From positions 10,606,122 to 10,670,121 of the forward strand of contig LR990044.1 of assembly GCA_905147135.1 (NCBI GenBank): a stretch of 64,000 nucleotides of DNA. The letters run 5' to 3'. This DNA is from Blastobasis lacticolella. Lineage: Eukaryota; Arthropoda; Insecta; Lepidoptera; Blastobasidae. Made by a program: the position numbers and the translations under genes. The notes beneath the pieces are model-generated. The model worked only from the letters and a program-made list of their open reading frames with translations, ran no database searches and was not told where the DNA came from. Below are positions 45,566 to 56,568 of the stretch, one piece after another. Each line of letters starts with the position of its first letter. Within the stretch, counting starts at the first letter, position 1.

Positions 45566-46352
45566 ATAGATTATGACGATGTTAGTATCACTTTTCCGAT
45601 GATATAAAATGCGAAGTCTTTTCATGACCGGAAGTAGCACATTTTTTCCCAGTTCCGGACAATTTCATTTTCTTTGTCACAGTTTGTCAAAGCTTTTGTC
45701 ACTGAAAATAAATTTTGATCCTAGCAAGGGATTGTCACCGCAACACACCACGCACTAGCTAACAAAAACGCACCATTAAAACGATAAGTTTTTCAATGAA
45801 CGTTCAAGCGTAGGCGCTTTTTTCCCGCCGCGTCCCATAAACGAAGACTGTCACCGGTCACCATTGAAATCGGTCTCCTTTAATTTTGAAACCAATAAAT
45901 TTCGTAATCCGCCAGCGGAATTTATATCGGCCATTTAACGTCAATAAGCGGAGACGCGACGCCAACGCGCGCTTTTTGCTTTTCCCGCCAAATGTCAGCC
46001 GCGCTCATTTTCATACAAAGGTGACGTGTCAATGATCATACCGTGGACCTTTTGAGGATTACCCATGCTGGAATAGCTGCATTAAATTACAATATTTTAA
46101 TTCTCCTTTCAAAGCTAATTTATTGTAGCTGCCTATTAGTCAGTCGATGCAATATGTACATGTAGGTATTCCTACAATGTGTACAATACTTACCTATATC
46201 CTAAAATCCGTTGTTGACTGACGGTACCTATGTAGAAGTAGGTACCTCTAAATTAAATGTACTTTTAAGATACCGCTTAACACAACCTATATATAAACCT
46301 TAACACAACCTGTCTATATAGGGAATATCATATTGGTCTATGGTAATATTTA
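45566..46352. other. no gene recognised
   Basis: Includes a GC-richer, repeat-free part at 45790-46030, rich in CG and GCGC words. No frame. Confidence 0.3.
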
Positions 46353-46445
46353 GCTATAGATGGGATGGCGGGTCGCGTGGTTCGACTTGCGCTGTATACG
46401 AAATCCCCTCCACTGCCATTTGACAAGTCTCTTCTTTCATGACGC
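46353..46445. repeat. inverted-repeat element fragment
   Basis: Contains 'gtcgcgtggttcgacttgcg' and the end 'caagtctcttctttcatgac', the reverse complement of the left part of 53685-53800. One terminus only. Confidence 0.6.
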
Positions 46446-47786
46446 GGGTTATAAGTAGCTGAAAACCCAGTCGTCCCATTTCGTACCCAAAATTCGTAAC
46501 TATCTACGTAAGGGGAATACAATATCTTATCCTGAAGCCAGCTATCATCATCTTCAAATAAGTACCACAGAACAGAAAAATCTTACATAAAATTTCGTAA
46601 TTTCATCGCCAGAATATTTCCATGCCGACACAGCTTTTTTAAAATAAACGTCAACAATATTTAATTACAATAAACCCCAGCAGTATTGCAGTAAGGTAAT
46701 TTTGAAGTCGGATGCACTTGCCAAACGCAATTAAGTGTAATAATAAAGGGAATACGGCGCCCCCAGACAGTGCGTCAATATTTACAGTCCCATACAAAGC
46801 ACCGTATTGTAATTACGGACAAGCTTACACATAATATACCTACATCCTCATCATGTCACGTTCAATTATGTCTAGGCTGTAGATGTCTAAACCTAATGTA
46901 AACACGGATAAGCTGCTTGCTCAGACTTTAGGTAATACTGGAGCTTATTTACTTCATAAGGCATTTAAACAAATGCCTACCGAATATGAATAAACTCTAA
47001 CGAGATTGAGTTCTTAATAGTTTTTTGTTAGGTTGCTTTAGTTAGGTTTTTACATTCTACAAAAAAAAAAATAAGGTGCGATTGTGACTAAAGACTAAGC
47101 ATTATGATTGCACAACCTTAGACTGCTCAAATTGTGCAAATGGTAAAAGTGTCAAATAAAAATGTGTTTCATATTATTATAATTTTCAGTTCCAAGTTAT
47201 ATTTTGACATTGATACTGATTTAAATCCAGAGTTTGCTAAATTAGATACTGTAATTGTTGGATTTACCTCACAGATGGTGTGAAAAGTAATACTTTAGTT
47301 TCTTACCGGAAGAAAACCATTAAAATTACGAAATGATTTTAGAACTTTCCTGCACATTTTCTTTTCAAAATATTATCCTGGTTGAGTAGCACTCAGTAAA
47401 AGGTAAACTTACTTTTTACCTTTATTTTAAATTAGCTTTACTTGACCTAAGTCCGTCAGTTAGTGAATAAAGTGAATAGATATAAATAATATTAAAATAA
47501 AAGTACCTAGTTAGTACCGACGTAAGCTTTTTTATAATAAACTAAAATCCCCAATCGCTGAACAATTCTGCCTAGCCAAAGAAATAACCACAACACGTAA
47601 TTCAATGCATCTGTTTGCATAATCAGGCAAGCAAACCTTCAATGGAGGCTCATCCCCGAATACATCCCTAAACTGATCAAGTTCTATTCAACCTTCACTT
47701 ACAGTGACACTAGACACGAGTGAGTAGGCACTATGCAGATCCTCGCGTGCTTAATACAAGCTCACGGCAAATTGTCTCGTTTGTTA
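46446..47786. other. no gene recognised
   Basis: AT-rich, unique-looking DNA. No coding signal. Confidence 0.35.
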
Positions 47787-48179
47787 ACGACCATCAGTAT
47801 TACCAGCAGTAGTTTCCAAAAAAGTACGTCTGGGCTCCTAAACTAGTAGGAAAATGGTAAAAAGGTACGGTTTACCTTCTCTTTTCTATATTTTTCTATT
47901 CTATATTCAAAAAAACTGAGTAATTTTGCCAAGACAAGACCATATTTACTCGCCGGTGGTGCCAGTGAGCAAAAATACGTCTACAACCCTTCCTTCCATT
48001 ATTTTACAGTATTTTGCGGCAAGAAAGGCAAAGTGACCACCCCCCTCAGCTAAATTTAGCAATTTGTAAAAACGTACTGAATAGTACGATGTGGAGCAAA
48101 GTACGCCAAAGGTACGACAGTCGGCCAAATATTACGTAAATCGTACCAAAAGGTACGCTCTGGCAACGCTGACGACCAT
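47787..48179. mobile_element. hAT-like MITE with 8-bp target duplication
   Basis: A 377-bp element (47795-48171) bounded by the perfect 8-bp repeat acgaccat (47787-47794 and 48172-48179). Its left end is CAGTATTACCAGCAG. The reverse complement of the right end is CAGCGTTGCCAGAGC, the CAG-N-GTTGCCA style of hAT termini. No transposase frame. Confidence 0.85.
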
Positions 48180-48424
48180 GCCTACTCCTAACACAATTTG
48201 CTTACTATTGTGACGAAGCCTAGTACTTACTTAATCGCTTTGGAGACGCACTGGCGTAAACCTATTATTGGAGTGAGCGATTCGCTTTGTCTCTAAGCAT
48301 GTAGAGTGTGAAAATGGGACATGGCAGTTTATTCCACTGAGCGCGCGTAGAGATTGGTTGCGAGTAATGTGAATTGGTAGGCGCAAATGATAAGTTCTCA
48401 AGTGAAAAACATTTTTACATAAGT

Positions 48425-48510
48425 TGCTGATGTCCGTTGGTGGCGATGACCACTTTCCATAAGGTGGGCCGTTTGCTTGTTTGTATGACGTATAACATAC
48501 AAAAATAACT
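48425..48510 (+). mobile_element. LINE 3'-tail fragment
   Basis: Plus-strand match to the end of the 56569-59575 LINE: 'ttgctgatgtccgt', 'ggcgatgaccactttccat' and 'aggtgggccg', then an A-rich end. Confidence 0.7.
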
Positions 48511-48599
48511 TTTATCGCGTGGTTCAAGGTACTGTTCAAGGCCATTCCAGAGCCCAAACACGATGGAGTTATTTCGTGCGTTCAGTAGTTTCTATGACC

Positions 48600-48905
48600 A
48601 CCTGTCGACTCCATTATCAGACTAGCTCCATGATACCATATTAATGCATTGTCATCCAAGTTACATAGGTATACCAAATTTCAGCTCAATTGAACGCCGG
48701 AGAGTGGGTCAAATTAGACTTGTAAGATTCAATGACTCAAAGTGAAGTTAAATACACCTTCCGACTCCATCATCAGACCAGCTCCTTGGTACCACATTGT
48801 CATCCAGGTTACATAGGTATACCACATTTCAGCTCAATTGAATGCCGGGAAGTGGGTCAAATTAGGGTTTCGAGATTCCAGGACATACAAGTTAAAAAGC
48901 TTCTA
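48600..48905 (+). repeat. two tandem 155-bp units
   Basis: The blocks 'gactccat-atcagac-agctcc', 'cattgtcatccaagttaca' and 'tttcagctcaattgaa' each occur twice, about 155 bases apart, near 48609 and 48764. Diverged by perhaps 10-15% by eye. A common lepidopteran dispersed repeat, locally duplicated. Confidence 0.75.
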
Positions 48906-49111
48906 AAAACTGAAATTATGTAGGTACATATAGAGGAGAACTATATGTACCTAGGTTATGGTAGGCTTGTTTTGTGTTGACAAAACATTGTGTGGTGTCC
49001 AAGGTCGATAATGAAGCCGGAAGGTGGTCATAGGAACTCCTAAACTACGAATAATAAAACCATCGTTTTCTCGTTTGAATTGTCTTGACTAGTTCTCTGT
49101 AAACTAATTTA

Positions 49112-49294
49112 TGTATACAGGATGTTACATAATATATGTATAAGGCCGTGAACTAGATGAAGTGCTTAACGAAATAAAACGATAGGTACAATTATTTCTG
49201 TCGTACGTGGAATAGTTGTACCCATAGTTTTAATACGTTTAGCACTCCATCCAGTTCCCGGCTTCATACATAAATTACGTAACACCATGTATAC
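49112..49294. mobile_element. MITE with long imperfect inverted repeats
   Basis: Flanked by tgtatac at 49112-49118 and 49288-49294. The ends read AGGATGTTACATAAT and, as the reverse complement of the right end, ATGGTGTTACGTAAT. The inverted similarity extends about 60 bases inward, through the gaactagatgaagtgcttaa/ttagcactccatccagttc pair. No coding capacity. Confidence 0.65.
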
Positions 49295-49308
49295 AAATTT
49301 TACAATAC

Positions 49309-49440
49309 AATACAATACTCTTTATTGCACACCAGATAACACAAGTACAGATACAAAAATATGGTAGTACAAAGGGCGGTCTTATCACTTATGTGATCTC
49401 TTCTAGACAACCTTGGTATGAAGAGAAGCACACAAAAGCA
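49309..49440 (-). mobile_element. LINE 3'-tail fragment
   Basis: Mirror-oriented copy of the tail at 30895-31028 (ctctttattgcacacc, agggcggtcttatca, agacaaccttggt). Confidence 0.75.
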
Positions 49441-49558
49441 ACATTTATAACAAAAAAAAATACCCACACTCCCACAATAAAATACCTACAGATCCATAAA
49501 TAGAGGATAAAAACCAGAGAAAAATCCATAACCACAGCACTCACAATTACCCCACTAA

Positions 49559-49830
49559 AGACATTAAATTTGCCGTGTGGTGTCCGGTAGAGTAGAATAG
49601 CACCAACCCCTTACACTCGTGGGTGTCGTACAAGGCGACTAACATTTAGAGGCAAAAGTCTCCGTAAACTGGAAAATGGGCAGCAGCGTTTTTCATTGTT
49701 ATGTTAGCAACACTGCGATCTCCAACCCGCCTGCCAAGCGTGGAGATTATGGCAATATCCTCCCCTTTTGTGGGAGAGGCCCAAAGTCCTGCAGTGGACT
49801 GTTATGGGCTGTGGTGACGAGACATTAAAT
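49559..49830 (+). mobile_element. RTE-derived chimeric non-autonomous element, copy 2
   Basis: A 250-bp element (49570-49819) bounded by the perfect 11-bp repeat agacattaaat. It has the same head and tail blocks as 42383-42638, with the end reading gctgtggtgacg instead of gctgtgatgatg. Confidence 0.87.
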
Positions 49831-51953
49831 AATGCTGATTTACTTTATTTTTAAATGTGTGCAGTGATTTTCTGAAAGAAATTTCGAGAAAACATTTTCT
49901 TGAATTGCATTTAAATATGCTAATTATCATGTGGTTGAAAGATTAGCAGCTGATATCCGAAACAATAAATGTTGAACAGTAGACTGTTTGATACCATTTT
50001 AATGTCTCTATCTTATTATTTAACTGTTAACTGTAGACGACGGCGCATGTCCAATTGCCACTGGAACTCTTGAGCGCGGGCCCTTAAAGTCTATTGAGTC
50101 GTTTTTTTTTTCAGGGGTCCGTTGTAAACCAGGGAAGGTACCGTTATAGTTTCACCATGTCCGTCCGTCTGTCGTTTCTAAGTTATATACATTAATTTGA
50201 ATGCTAACCGATGCTCTTACGTTGGCTGGTCCAAAAGTTTTTAGTCAACGGCTAGTTATACTACTGCTTTAATTTTTGTATCGTTTAAAGGCAAATTTTA
50301 TTACAAACTCCTTGGTCAAAAATCAATAGCCGGCGAACATTACTTATTTTTTTATAGTTCCTTAGTACGGCACGTCTTTCTTAGCCAATTTTTATTATAT
50401 GGGTTTTATATGTCTGACGGACAAAGTGGAGGAATTACGTCTTTGAGGGCGAAGTCCAATTACTTTTAACACATCGTCCCAACAATTACAATACAAATAA
50501 ATATGGACCATTCGCCCTTTCTCCTCGAAGAACTCAGTCGACGCGCTGCCCACTCATAACGCGTGATACAAAAAGACGTCATCTCCGAAACAATATGTCG
50601 AAACAGCGAATCGGGACATCTCACCGACGATAATCATCTTTTTTCGTATCGGAAAGCCAAATTGCGTTTCCATTGAGCAAAACGGGCGGCTCGTGGCTCT
50701 TTGTTGCCTGGCGCTCGACTCAGTCCGCATTGAAAGGACGGATTCGATATCGTTGGAAGCAGCTAACTGGCGCTCGCTGAATGCCTACCCCATACAAAGA
50801 ACTTAGCGGGAATATTCGCAACGCCCGTATCCCGCGGAGCAGCGATTGTGCGAAATAACGCGTGTGCGTTGACTGTAAACGTGGCTAATATTCGCGGTGC
50901 CAGTTTCGTGATACTACATCCAAAACGGGGTTCTGTTGTCGGCCATTTTGGTTGAGTGGTGTATACCTTATGCCATGCAAGGGGTTGCGATCACCTGTCT
51001 GCTAGATGTGCAGATTATAGCAAGCAAACCCCCTTCACTAATATTAAGAAAGATCAAGCAAAAGAACGAGTTCAGCAGAGCACTGTCACGGGAATCATGA
51101 TGCAAACTGGTATCAGTAAACAGACACATCCCGTGATACTTTACCTATTTATCAGCCTATTCCTCCACTACTGAACGTATGACGCCCTTAAAGAGCGCCA
51201 TCTTTCCCAGTTCTAAGATCTTCCTTTCTAAGATCTTCGATCCATCGCGCCACAAGATTCGTCGTTTGGGGAACGTCCCACGCTGCTTGCCTATGACGCT
51301 TCTCCACTCCAACACGAGTTGGCTTCATTGACCATCAATGCTCCTGGATACCATGAGCTTGGACCGAGTTCAATCTGTCGTCAGTCAAACCAACCCCCGA
51401 CCAATGTTGGTTACATTGAGTGAGTTCGATGAGTAACATTTAAATTACAAAGAATTTGGATTTGAAAATTACGGACCTGTCCTATGGTGAGTGTCCACGT
51501 TCCAACACCTACGTATGTAATTACAGCTTAGACGTTCATCTTAAGAGATTATGCTCTAACAGTTAGGTATTAGGTAGGATTAATAAAATAAAAATCTCAT
51601 TAATCGATAATAGGCACCTAATGCTTATTCTATCACCACCACGTAGGTACCAAGTGGAAATCGAAGTTATTTATTTTTTATCTATCGCTTTTTTAATCTT
51701 TGGACATCAGAGGCCTTACCATGAACTCTTATAGCAGGACCTAAATCGAACTGCCCTGCTTAGAACGAGACAGCGCTATACGTGTCACATAAGCTAAGTC
51801 AGAGGGAGTATAACTAATTCTTGATCCTAGATGATATCAGACAGCTAGGATGACAGGAAGATATTTTTCTAGATTTTTAGGCTAAAATGGTTGCCAAAAT
51901 TATTTTAGTCATTTAAATCTAATACCTATCTAAACCCCAAATGTTTTGATGAC
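49831..51953. other. gene-poor DNA with a GC-rich island
   Basis: 50500-50950 is GC-richer and repeat-free (ccgcggagcagcgattgtgc, cgcgtgtgcgttgactg). A SINE scrap lies at about 50188-50220, and 51185-51400 resembles a diverged LINE end. No gene found. Confidence 0.35.
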
Positions 51954-52120
51954 CTGCGGGGCTACTGGCTAACTCAGTTGACAACTGTATTTGACACTAG
52001 ATAATTCTACACCACGTCATCTACGTTGAAAACTGGCAATAGCGTCTACCAAATTAGAGTCGTGTCAGATTTTTTTATGTCAAATATAGTTGTCAACTGA
52101 GTTAGCCAATAGCCCCGCAG
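51954..52120. mobile_element. MITE with 43-bp inverted repeats
   Basis: 167 bp, with both 43-base ends (51954-51996 and 52078-52120) complementary apart from about two mismatches. They start CTGCGGGGCTA. The centre is only 81 bp. The flanks show no clear target duplication. Confidence 0.8.
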
Positions 52121-52425
52121 ATAGTAAAATTTAAGTCACCTTATTCTTTGGTAATAATTATAAATTCAAAATGACTTATTTGAAAAATAAATTCGGATAT
52201 ATGAATTATTTTGTATGAAGCCCGTAACTCGACGACTTGCACTTTTCCAGGTAAGGTACATATTATGTAGGTACAGAGTATCTCCTTTGGTAGTAGATAC
52301 TATACTTCTTAGGCTTTGATTATAGAGGGCTAGACATGTTAATCCGTTAGTCCCTATTGCTATCGATATCGTCATAAGCCAACATCATGGTATAGAGTTT
52401 ATAGTGCTATACCAATGATTCATCA

Positions 52426-53351
52426 TAGGGGAAGGTGGCCTAAAACGGGTGGCCCGCCTAAAACGGGTATGCTGCCATGTCAGTAAGTAGTGCCGACGGG
52501 TGCATGTTACGAGAGTAGCCAAATGATGACGAGTTTCGATCCGTTTTGCTCGGGCACCGGAGCCGCTTTATAGCGGACGTATGTTTAACTAAAGTTTTTA
52601 GTGCTTTTCTTATAAAATATTTAGATATGTGTTCTTTGATTAGTCGAAAACCTTTATAATTAGCACATTGTTAATATTTCGCTTATATTTTAGCGCTATC
52701 TATCTTTAAATTAAGACAAAGAGTTATATCGGATTACCTTTCATTTTGAAGTCTTTAATCTAATATATAAAAATATGTGCTATTGGACAAAACGGGTAGG
52801 GGCAGAACGGGTAAGGTTTTGTATGAAAAATTTAATACAAAATCACATGCAGAACTTGTTATTTCAATCTATACTGTAAAAATACCTCAAATTGGGTATT
52901 TTGATCTACAATTCCTGTAGCTATTAATATTACATCAATAGAAAGGTTGATTTTGTTAGGTGTTTGAGGTTTTTAAGTTTGCATTTTAACAGTAAACAAA
53001 ATGTTAAATGCTTACAGTCGAAATGATAAACTATAGTCGGTAGGTAAAGTATTTTTTCCTAGTTGTTAGATTTTAAGCTTGATTTACCTATCCTACAAAT
53101 GATGACGTCTACAAGTTTTGCCCTAATCAGATACCCGTTTTAGGCTTATATGCGGGCAAAACGGGATTTTTAGAGGTTTCTTATTTCTTATATTTATAAA
53201 ATATTTGATAGAAAATGCTTTAAAATAGTGTTTTATTTTCAAGTTTAATAAACATCCTATCTTATAAACTAAATCAAGCTAAGATATTGACCACATTTCT
53301 AGGTTTTTTATCCTCGCACGATACTTACCCGTTCTAGGCCACCTTCCCCTA
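52426..53351. mobile_element. 922-bp non-autonomous DNA transposon with TA duplication
   Basis: Element 52428-53349 is flanked by TA on both sides. The ends GGGGAAGGTGGCC are perfect inverted repeats. The inner parts repeat the word aaacgggta in both orientations at several sites (52447, 52787, 52802, 53130, 53153, 53320). No frame over 60 codons. The TA duplication suggests a Tc1/mariner-type transposase partner. Confidence 0.85.
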
Positions 53352-53684
53352 CCTATTTCACATGAGGTATGACTGAAGTGGGCTCATGGGCGTGTTGGGT
53401 ACCTACTCATTTGAGCTAAAAGAGGTAGGTCACTATCGCCAGTATCACCCTAATCATCATTTATATACCTACCTACTTGGTCGTTGTGAGGACTAAGAAT
53501 TTGCGTAGATAGGTAGGTACCTATCTACGTATAGGTATATCTACCTACGTAATTGGGTCTAGTATTTGGTTTGAAGGATTAGATCGCCAGGCTTAATAGT
53601 TAAAACTGGAACACTTCGTAATTAAGTAGTCTCCGCAGACTCTTTCACTCTACATCCATCTATGCAATCGGTATAATCCGCGTC

Positions 53685-53800
53685 ATGAAAGAAGAGACTT
53701 GTCAAATGGCAGTAGAGGGGATTTCGCGCAGGTAATCGCCTACTGCGCAAGTCGAACCACGTGACCCCCCAAGTCTCTTCTTACATGACACTAGTTATAA
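53685..53800. repeat. palindromic repeat element
   Basis: The end 'gtcatgaaagaagagacttg' and the other end 'aagtctcttcttacatgac' are inverted. The inner 'gcgcaagtcgaaccacgtga' is shared in inverted form with 46353-46445. Confidence 0.65.
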
Positions 53801-53984
53801 TCATTTTGTCCAAATCGAGGAATATCGGGCTGGGATACATACCGGTGTACCTACACGACGGGATCAGTAGGAGGTAGGAATGGGGTCGCTTACCTAGTGG
53901 TATGCGAAGAATTCAGGAATGACGTCTTGAAGGTGAGTAGAGGAAACGACTAACTCATGTTGATCAGGAAAGTGATGATAGAAG

Positions 53985-54200
53985 GATCAACAACCGTCAC
54001 AATCAACATCATCCTATGCCATTTCATTATCATACAGTTCCATCGTCCATCCTCTCTGTCACTGTAGCCTGCCCACTTCCACTTCAAAGACGCAACCCGT
54101 CGTACTTTGTCTGATACGGTTACTTTGTCTAATACGGGTACTTTGTCTGATCTCTGCTGCATAGCTCTGTGGCTACCGTATCGTATTCGTATAAAAGTCG
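53985..54200 (-). mobile_element. diverged RTE LINE fragment
   Basis: A minus-strand frame reads VRRVASLKWKWAGYSDREDG, aligning with the IARLKWQWAGHIARRTDG segment of 18142-21322. It contains a small internal triplication of an 18-bp unit (actttgtct-g/a-atacgg). Confidence 0.6.
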
Positions 54201-54399
54201 ATGAAACTCATGTTCTACAATAAATAGAACGAATGCGTATTTAGCCACAGAGAGCGTCCCTCCCAACCGCTATACCGGAGGGTGCCCATTTCCTTTGCGA
54301 TGGGCGCAAAAATAAAAAAAAAACTAAATATATTCATTCCACACTTGTCTACTGAGTTTAACTCATCCCACTACTCAAGACCTCCAAAGCCATCGCTCT

Positions 54400-54500
54400 T
54401 TGCGCCACTTGTAGGCTGTAGCGGATGTGCTACCTGTCTGGTGAGAGTTCAGATTTGAGCTCCATAAGTCATAGTAAGTAATACGCATTGGTCTAATATA
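54400..54500 (-). mobile_element. diverged RTE LINE fragment
   Basis: Contains 'ataagtcatagtaagtaata' and 'cgcattggtctaatat', aligning with the taagtcatcactggcaatac region of the RTE element. Likely part of the same old copy as 53985-54200. Confidence 0.45.
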
Positions 54501-54510
54501 ACCCAGGACC

Positions 54511-55411
54511 TAGACATTTTCACTTGTAATAGGTTTATCTAATTACGTATTTTGTTGCACGTTAAGACTCTACACGTGTTTTGTACGAGTACATCGAAGT
54601 CTTATCCGTGCACTGACAACTAAGACAGGCAAGCAAGCAGGGCGGAGGCGGGAAGGCTGCGGGGTAGAGGATCGTGGAAGATCGGTAACGCGCATCGCTC
54701 GTACACGTGTTTATCGCAAAAACTCCGGCTTTGTGCTAGCCTCGTGCTCTTTTGAAGTGTATCTCATCGCTACGAGACCCGGCCGACGCGAACAAACATC
54801 GTGGATATGCGGCGTTACACGACTCTACCTACGTAACGATTAGTTACATAGCTATACGGTTACGGATATAGATCCGTGTCAGCCTTTTAACATTGAAGAG
54901 GCTTACCTGCACTGGTCATGTGCTGCGTAAGCCCCAGAGATAGATGCCTAACCCGATATTTTGGGGGTCTTGCTGCACCACGTCCGTAGGCTATACCCTA
55001 GAGACCCTACACGTGACCCCCGGGTGGTGCGAAGAGTGCAGCCGAAATTGCTTGGTGGTAGGGCCTCGGCCCGCATGACTAGCGACCACCCAAGGAGATG
55101 AGTCTGCATGGCGCTAAGCAGCCTCTGGGCTGTGTTCCGTCAGAGTACTCCGTGAGCCATTCCGAGCCCCTTGTCCGAATGCTATAATATTGGTATCCTG
55201 TAGGTCCCAGTTTTGTGTTGGATATGTTAGAGGGTTGGGCGTGACAGGTAGGCGCGGGGGCCAGGGAGACCCGATGAAACAGCTCGTCGCTGGCCGCCCG
55301 CCAGTTAGTAGGGGACCCGAACCCGAGCATCGCTTTAAATCTCCGGCCCGGGAGGCTGTCCCGCCAACTGTGCAAAAAATCCTGAATATATCTGTCGTGC
55401 CGGGGTAGGAA
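54511..55411. other. GC-rich DNA; right half probably transposon-derived
   Basis: 54590-54830 is a GC-richer, repeat-free part. 55020-55411 contains gccgaaattgcttggtggta and similar blocks that resemble lepidopteran LINE sequence. Its frames (for example 55079-55465 on the minus strand) have no motif I can name. Confidence 0.3.
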
Positions 55412-56375
55412 ACCGGAGTTTTTTTTTTTATAACAAACAATGAAGGCATTTGACCGCCATCTCACCTGTTGGTAAGTGACGATGCGGCCGAAGATGAAGC
55501 ATGCCCATCTTGGAACAGCCTATTCACTCTAGCCTTAAAGGCATCCAGATTATATTGATCAGGGAACACACTCGCAGGCAAAGCGTTCCATTCCTTAGCC
55601 GTACGTATTATAAAGGTCGAGCCAAAGCGGTTCGTGCGGATGGCTAGAAGATCCACGACATAAGGATGAAGCGCTCGCCCGGATCGCGTTTCCCGATGGC
55701 GGAAAGGGGCCGGCGGAATGAGGTCGTGCAGCTGCTTCGCACACTCTCCGAAATGTAATCTGTAGAAAACAGACGCGCAACCCTACGCCGATGTTCGAGA
55801 CTCTGCAGCCTAGCCTTAATCAACCGCGGGTCACAAATTATCTTCTTTGCACGTTTTTCCACCGAATCCAAAGCCGCCAGTTGATATTTAGCTGATCCAT
55901 CCCAGAGGTGGCAGCAGTACTCCATGCAGGACCGCACTTGTGCTTGATATAACTGAAGCAACTGCTTAGAAGTGAAGTACCGCCTAATCTTCGAGAGGAT
56001 ACCAAATTTTTTAGCTGCAGTCTTTGCCTTGGATTCGATGTACTGACCGAAGTTGAGATATGAAGATAACTCAACACCAAGAAGCTGTAGGTTGTCGGTA
56101 ATTTCCACAGGAACATCCCGAAAAGTTGGAGTAAGATGGAATGGATTCCTTTTGGCGGAAAACAAACACGCCTGAGTTTTGGTTGCGTTGAACGCCACCA
56201 GATTAAAAAAAGAAAGGCCTTAGAAATATCAAGAGACACAGCAAGGGCCTTGCCATGTCTCTCATTGGCCTCACTCCATAATTGTGTGACATACACCAGA
56301 AGGTCCCCAGTAGACCGACCACGGCGGAATCCGTACTGGTGATCGCTGAGGAGTAATTGGAAGGGTCGGCACGGC
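55412..56375 (-). pseudogene. internally deleted jockey/CR1-like LINE
   Basis: Minus-strand LINE with its tail at 55412. The reverse transcriptase part keeps LLSDHQYGFRRGRSTGDLL and ALAVSLDISKAF, then jumps at about 56200 to NATKTQACLFSAKRNPF. The stretch that should hold GVPQGS and YADD is gone. The C-terminal KKFGILSKIRRYFTSKQLL and CMEYCCHLWDGSAKYQL remain, with another break near 55650. Cannot encode an active enzyme. It abuts the oppositely oriented LINE on its right. Confidence 0.8.
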
Positions 56376-56568
56376 TGAACCCCCCCCCCCCCGGAGTGGG
56401 AGTGGACCCGGCAGGTATATTCAGGGGTGATCGGGGGCCCTTCCGTCCCCCGTGACAACATTTCACATAACCCATCTCTCTGCAGCGTTCAGAAGCAAAA
56501 CAACCTTGCCCTACTGGATACCGATGTTTTAGCACTCCTTTACATCCCCATCTTTAATATTATAACAA
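56376..56568. repeat. poly-C run and leader sequence between two LINEs
   Basis: A run of 13 C residues at 56380-56392 is followed by GC-rich sequence, leading into the coding part of the plus-strand LINE. It may be that element's 5' region. Confidence 0.5.

Noticed and set aside
54808..54840. ATG in GC-rich context as a possible start of the cysteine-rich gene
   Set aside because: Frame closes after eight codons with no donor site.
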